From: Mesohalobacter salilacus
Lineage (GTDB): Bacteria > Bacteroidota > Bacteroidia > Flavobacteriales > Flavobacteriaceae
Assembly (NCBI GenBank): GCA_003931895.1
Contig: RRZV01000070.1
Location: 62,001-126,000 of the forward strand
DNA length: 64,000 nucleotides
Direction: 5' to 3'
This document shows, in pieces, positions 62,962 through 64,000 of the stretch. The translations under genes and the position numbers were made by a program. A model generated the notes under the pieces. It worked only from the letters and a program-made list of their open reading frames with translations. It was not told the DNA's origin and made no database searches. Position 1 is the stretch's first letter; every line of letters starts with the position of its first letter.

Positions 62962-62969
62962 TATATTTG
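62962..62969 (+). promoter_or_regulatory. -7 element of xerC, possible leaderless start
   Basis: TATATTTG is a perfect TAnnTTTG. It ends 4 bases before the xerC ATG (62974), so the transcript would begin at or just after the ATG unless another promoter is used. Confidence 0.5.
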
Positions 62970-62973
62970 TAAT

Positions 62974-63858
62974 ATGTCTACAATAACGACATTTTTATCA
63001 TATCTTGAAAACGAGAAACAGTATTCAAAACATACCATCACGGCTTATCAGAATGACTTAAAGGATTTTAATCAATTTTTGAAAGACAATTTTGATAAAC
63101 TCCCTTTAGTAGATGTCGATTATTTTCAAGTTAGAGCTTGGATAGCTGAATTGTCTCAACAAAACTTGAAACACAAAAGTATTAACAGGAAGTTGAGTTC
63201 GCTCAAGACTTTTTATAAGTTTTTACTCAAAACTGATCAGGTCAAAGCTTCGCCAATGCAAAAACTTAAAAGTTTAAAAACGCCTAAATCTTTAAGCACA
63301 CCTTTTTCGATACAAGAGGTTAAAAATGTAATCAATAGTATAGAGCCAATAGACTTTAAAACATCAAGGCAAGCTCTGATTATTGAGTTACTTTATGCAA
63401 CAGGGATGCGTCGTGCAGAATTGATTTCTCTACAAACCCATGATGTAGATTTGGTTAAGCAACAACTAAAAATTACAGGCAAAAGGAATAAACAGCGTAT
63501 TGTGCCATTATATAGCAATGTCTGTTGCCATTTAAAAGCTTACCTAAATTTTAAAAAACAAGAAGGTTTTACGCACTCAAACCTGCTTGTTACTGAACAA
63601 GATTTGCCTCTATATCCAAGCTTTGTTTACCATGTTGTCAATGATGCTTTTAGTGTATTTTCAACAAAGTCAAAAACTAGTCCTCATATTTTAAGACACA
63701 GCTTTGCTACTCATCTTTTAAATCAAGGTTCAGATTTAAACGCGATAAAAGAATTATTAGGACATGAAAGTCTTTCATCTACAGAAGTTTATACGCATAA
63801 CAGCATTGAACAACTCAAACAATCTTACCACAAAAACCACCCAAGAAATACAAAATAA
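62974..63858 (+). CDS. xerC: Tyrosine recombinase XerC/XerD
   Basis: 294 residues. Core-binding N-domain (about 1-100) and catalytic domain with R146 in ATGMRRAEL, K170, H238 and R241 (HILRHSFATHLL), H264 (LLGHESLS) and nucleophile Y273 (EVYTHN). This is a full housekeeping Xer recombinase, which resolves chromosome dimers at dif. XerC and XerD cannot be told apart by sequence alone; position just upstream of a tRNA/translation locus suits the Bacteroidota XerC locus. There is no sign of integrase-type phage context. The stop is followed by an AT-rich gap to the tRNA. Confidence 0.9.
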   Translation: MSTITTFLSYLENEKQYSKHTITAYQNDLKDFNQFLKDNFDKLPLVDVDYFQVRAWIAELSQQNLKHKSINRKLSSLKTFYKFLLKTDQVKASPMQKLKSLKTPKSLSTPFSIQEVKNVINSIEPIDFKTSRQALIIELLYATGMRRAELISLQTHDVDLVKQQLKITGKRNKQRIVPLYSNVCCHLKAYLNFKKQEGFTHSNLLVTEQDLPLYPSFVYHVVNDAFSVFSTKSKTSPHILRHSFATHLLNQGSDLNAIKELLGHESLSSTEVYTHNSIEQLKQSYHKNHPRNTK

Positions 63859-63922
63859 TTTTGACCTGAAAAAATATATAAAAAAAAGTAAAAATTATTT
63901 TTTCTATGAAAATTAAACTCTA

Positions 63923-63930
63923 TATATTTG
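63923..63930 (+). promoter_or_regulatory. -7 promoter element for the tRNA operon
   Basis: TATATTTG fits TAnnTTTG, 35 bases upstream of the tRNA 5' end. The expected start lies at a small hairpin (63935-63949). The -33 element is weak. Confidence 0.55.
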
Positions 63931-63934
63931 CATT

Positions 63935-63949
63935 CCGCAAAAAATGCGG
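63935..63949 (+). other. 5' leader hairpin upstream of the tRNA
   Basis: CCGCA (63935-63939) pairs with TGCGG (63945-63949) around AAAAA. It would form the 5' end of the primary tRNA transcript, and may protect it or be removed by processing. Confidence 0.5.
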
Positions 63950-63965
63950 TAAAAAGTTCTTAAAA

Positions 63966-64000
63966 GCCGATGTAGCTCAGCTGGCTAGAGCAGCTGATTT
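63966..64000 (+). tRNA. tRNA, 5' half (probably tRNA-Thr, anticodon TGT)
   Basis: The visible half folds as a tRNA: acceptor GCCGATG (63966-63972), TA, D-stem GCTC (63975-63978), D-loop AGCTGGCTA, D-stem GAGC (63988-63991), A, anticodon stem GCTGA (63993-63997), then loop TTT at the window edge. Position 34 is T, so the anticodon is TNN. The body matches the tRNA-Thr(TGT) type of this phylum, which is usually the first tRNA of the Thr-Tyr-Gly-Thr-tuf locus. The 3' half lies outside the window. Confidence 0.8.

Noticed and set aside
62974-63858. Phage or integrative-element integrase next to a tRNA
   Set aside because: The sequence has housekeeping Xer features, and no phage, excision or attachment-site duplication is visible up to the window edge.

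Overview
This AT-rich window comes from a member of the Bacteroidota, most likely a Flavobacteriaceae species. The evidence is gldM/gldN of the gliding and type IX secretion (T9SS) motor, the T9SS regulator PorX, a fused LpxC/FabZ, a TamB/TamL-type outer-membrane pair, a 6S RNA candidate of the flavobacterial kind after zapA, and promoter -7 boxes of the TAnnTTTG type instead of E. coli-like -10 boxes. Genus and species cannot be told from the sequence alone.

Layout. 1-2.7 kb: end of gldM, gldN, a FAD oxidoreductase and a DUF983 membrane protein. 2.9-10.7 kb: an ABC-F ATPase, then a tripartite RND efflux operon (adaptor, pump, TolC-type channel) ending in a small CPXCG cysteine-rich protein. 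10.8-13.2 kb: a coiled-coil protein, zapA, a 6S-type RNA and RNase Y. 13.3-17.7 kb: an M16 zinc peptidase and an S41 serine peptidase lipoprotein. 17.8-23.8 kb: a surface-polysaccharide cluster (Wzx-type flippase, three GT2 glycosyltransferases, a phosphoethanolamine-transferase-like enzyme). 23.9-25.7 kb: ftsE, a 589-base spacer holding a 266-bp MITE-like element, and a response regulator with a shortened output domain. 25.8-27.6 kb: a lipid kinase overlapping an App1-type phosphatase. 27.8-36.1 kb: tamB, tamL and a YihY/BrkB protein. 36.2-44.4 kb: sucD, an NTF2-like protein, an LpxD paralogue, a methyltransferase, efp, lpxA, lpxC/fabZ, lpxD and an HD hydrolase, all on the minus strand. 44.4-46.5 kb: porX and tsaE. 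46.6-51.9 kb: rmuC, a ParD-like antitoxin remnant and purL. 52-57.6 kb: a DUF3810 metallopeptidase-like protein, two secreted amidohydrolases and a PspC-like protein. 57.6-64 kb: a frameshifted K+ channel gene, a Na+/alanine symporter with unusual extra-membrane domains, a helix-hairpin-helix protein, an acyl-CoA dehydrogenase, xerC and the 5' half of a tRNA (probably Thr).

Much of the window concerns the envelope: lipid A synthesis (lpxD, lpxC/fabZ, lpxA), outer-membrane assembly (tamB/tamL), surface polysaccharide, efflux, T9SS (gldMN, porX) and division (zapA, ftsE). I found no CRISPR array, prophage or intact transposase. The most interesting signals are signs of gene decay or variation (a TCGT duplication breaking the K+ channel gene, a probable lost base at the tamB start, a truncated response regulator, a ParD fragment), the 6S-type RNA, the MITE-like element, and a symporter with a lipoyl-like fold inserted near its first membrane segment.
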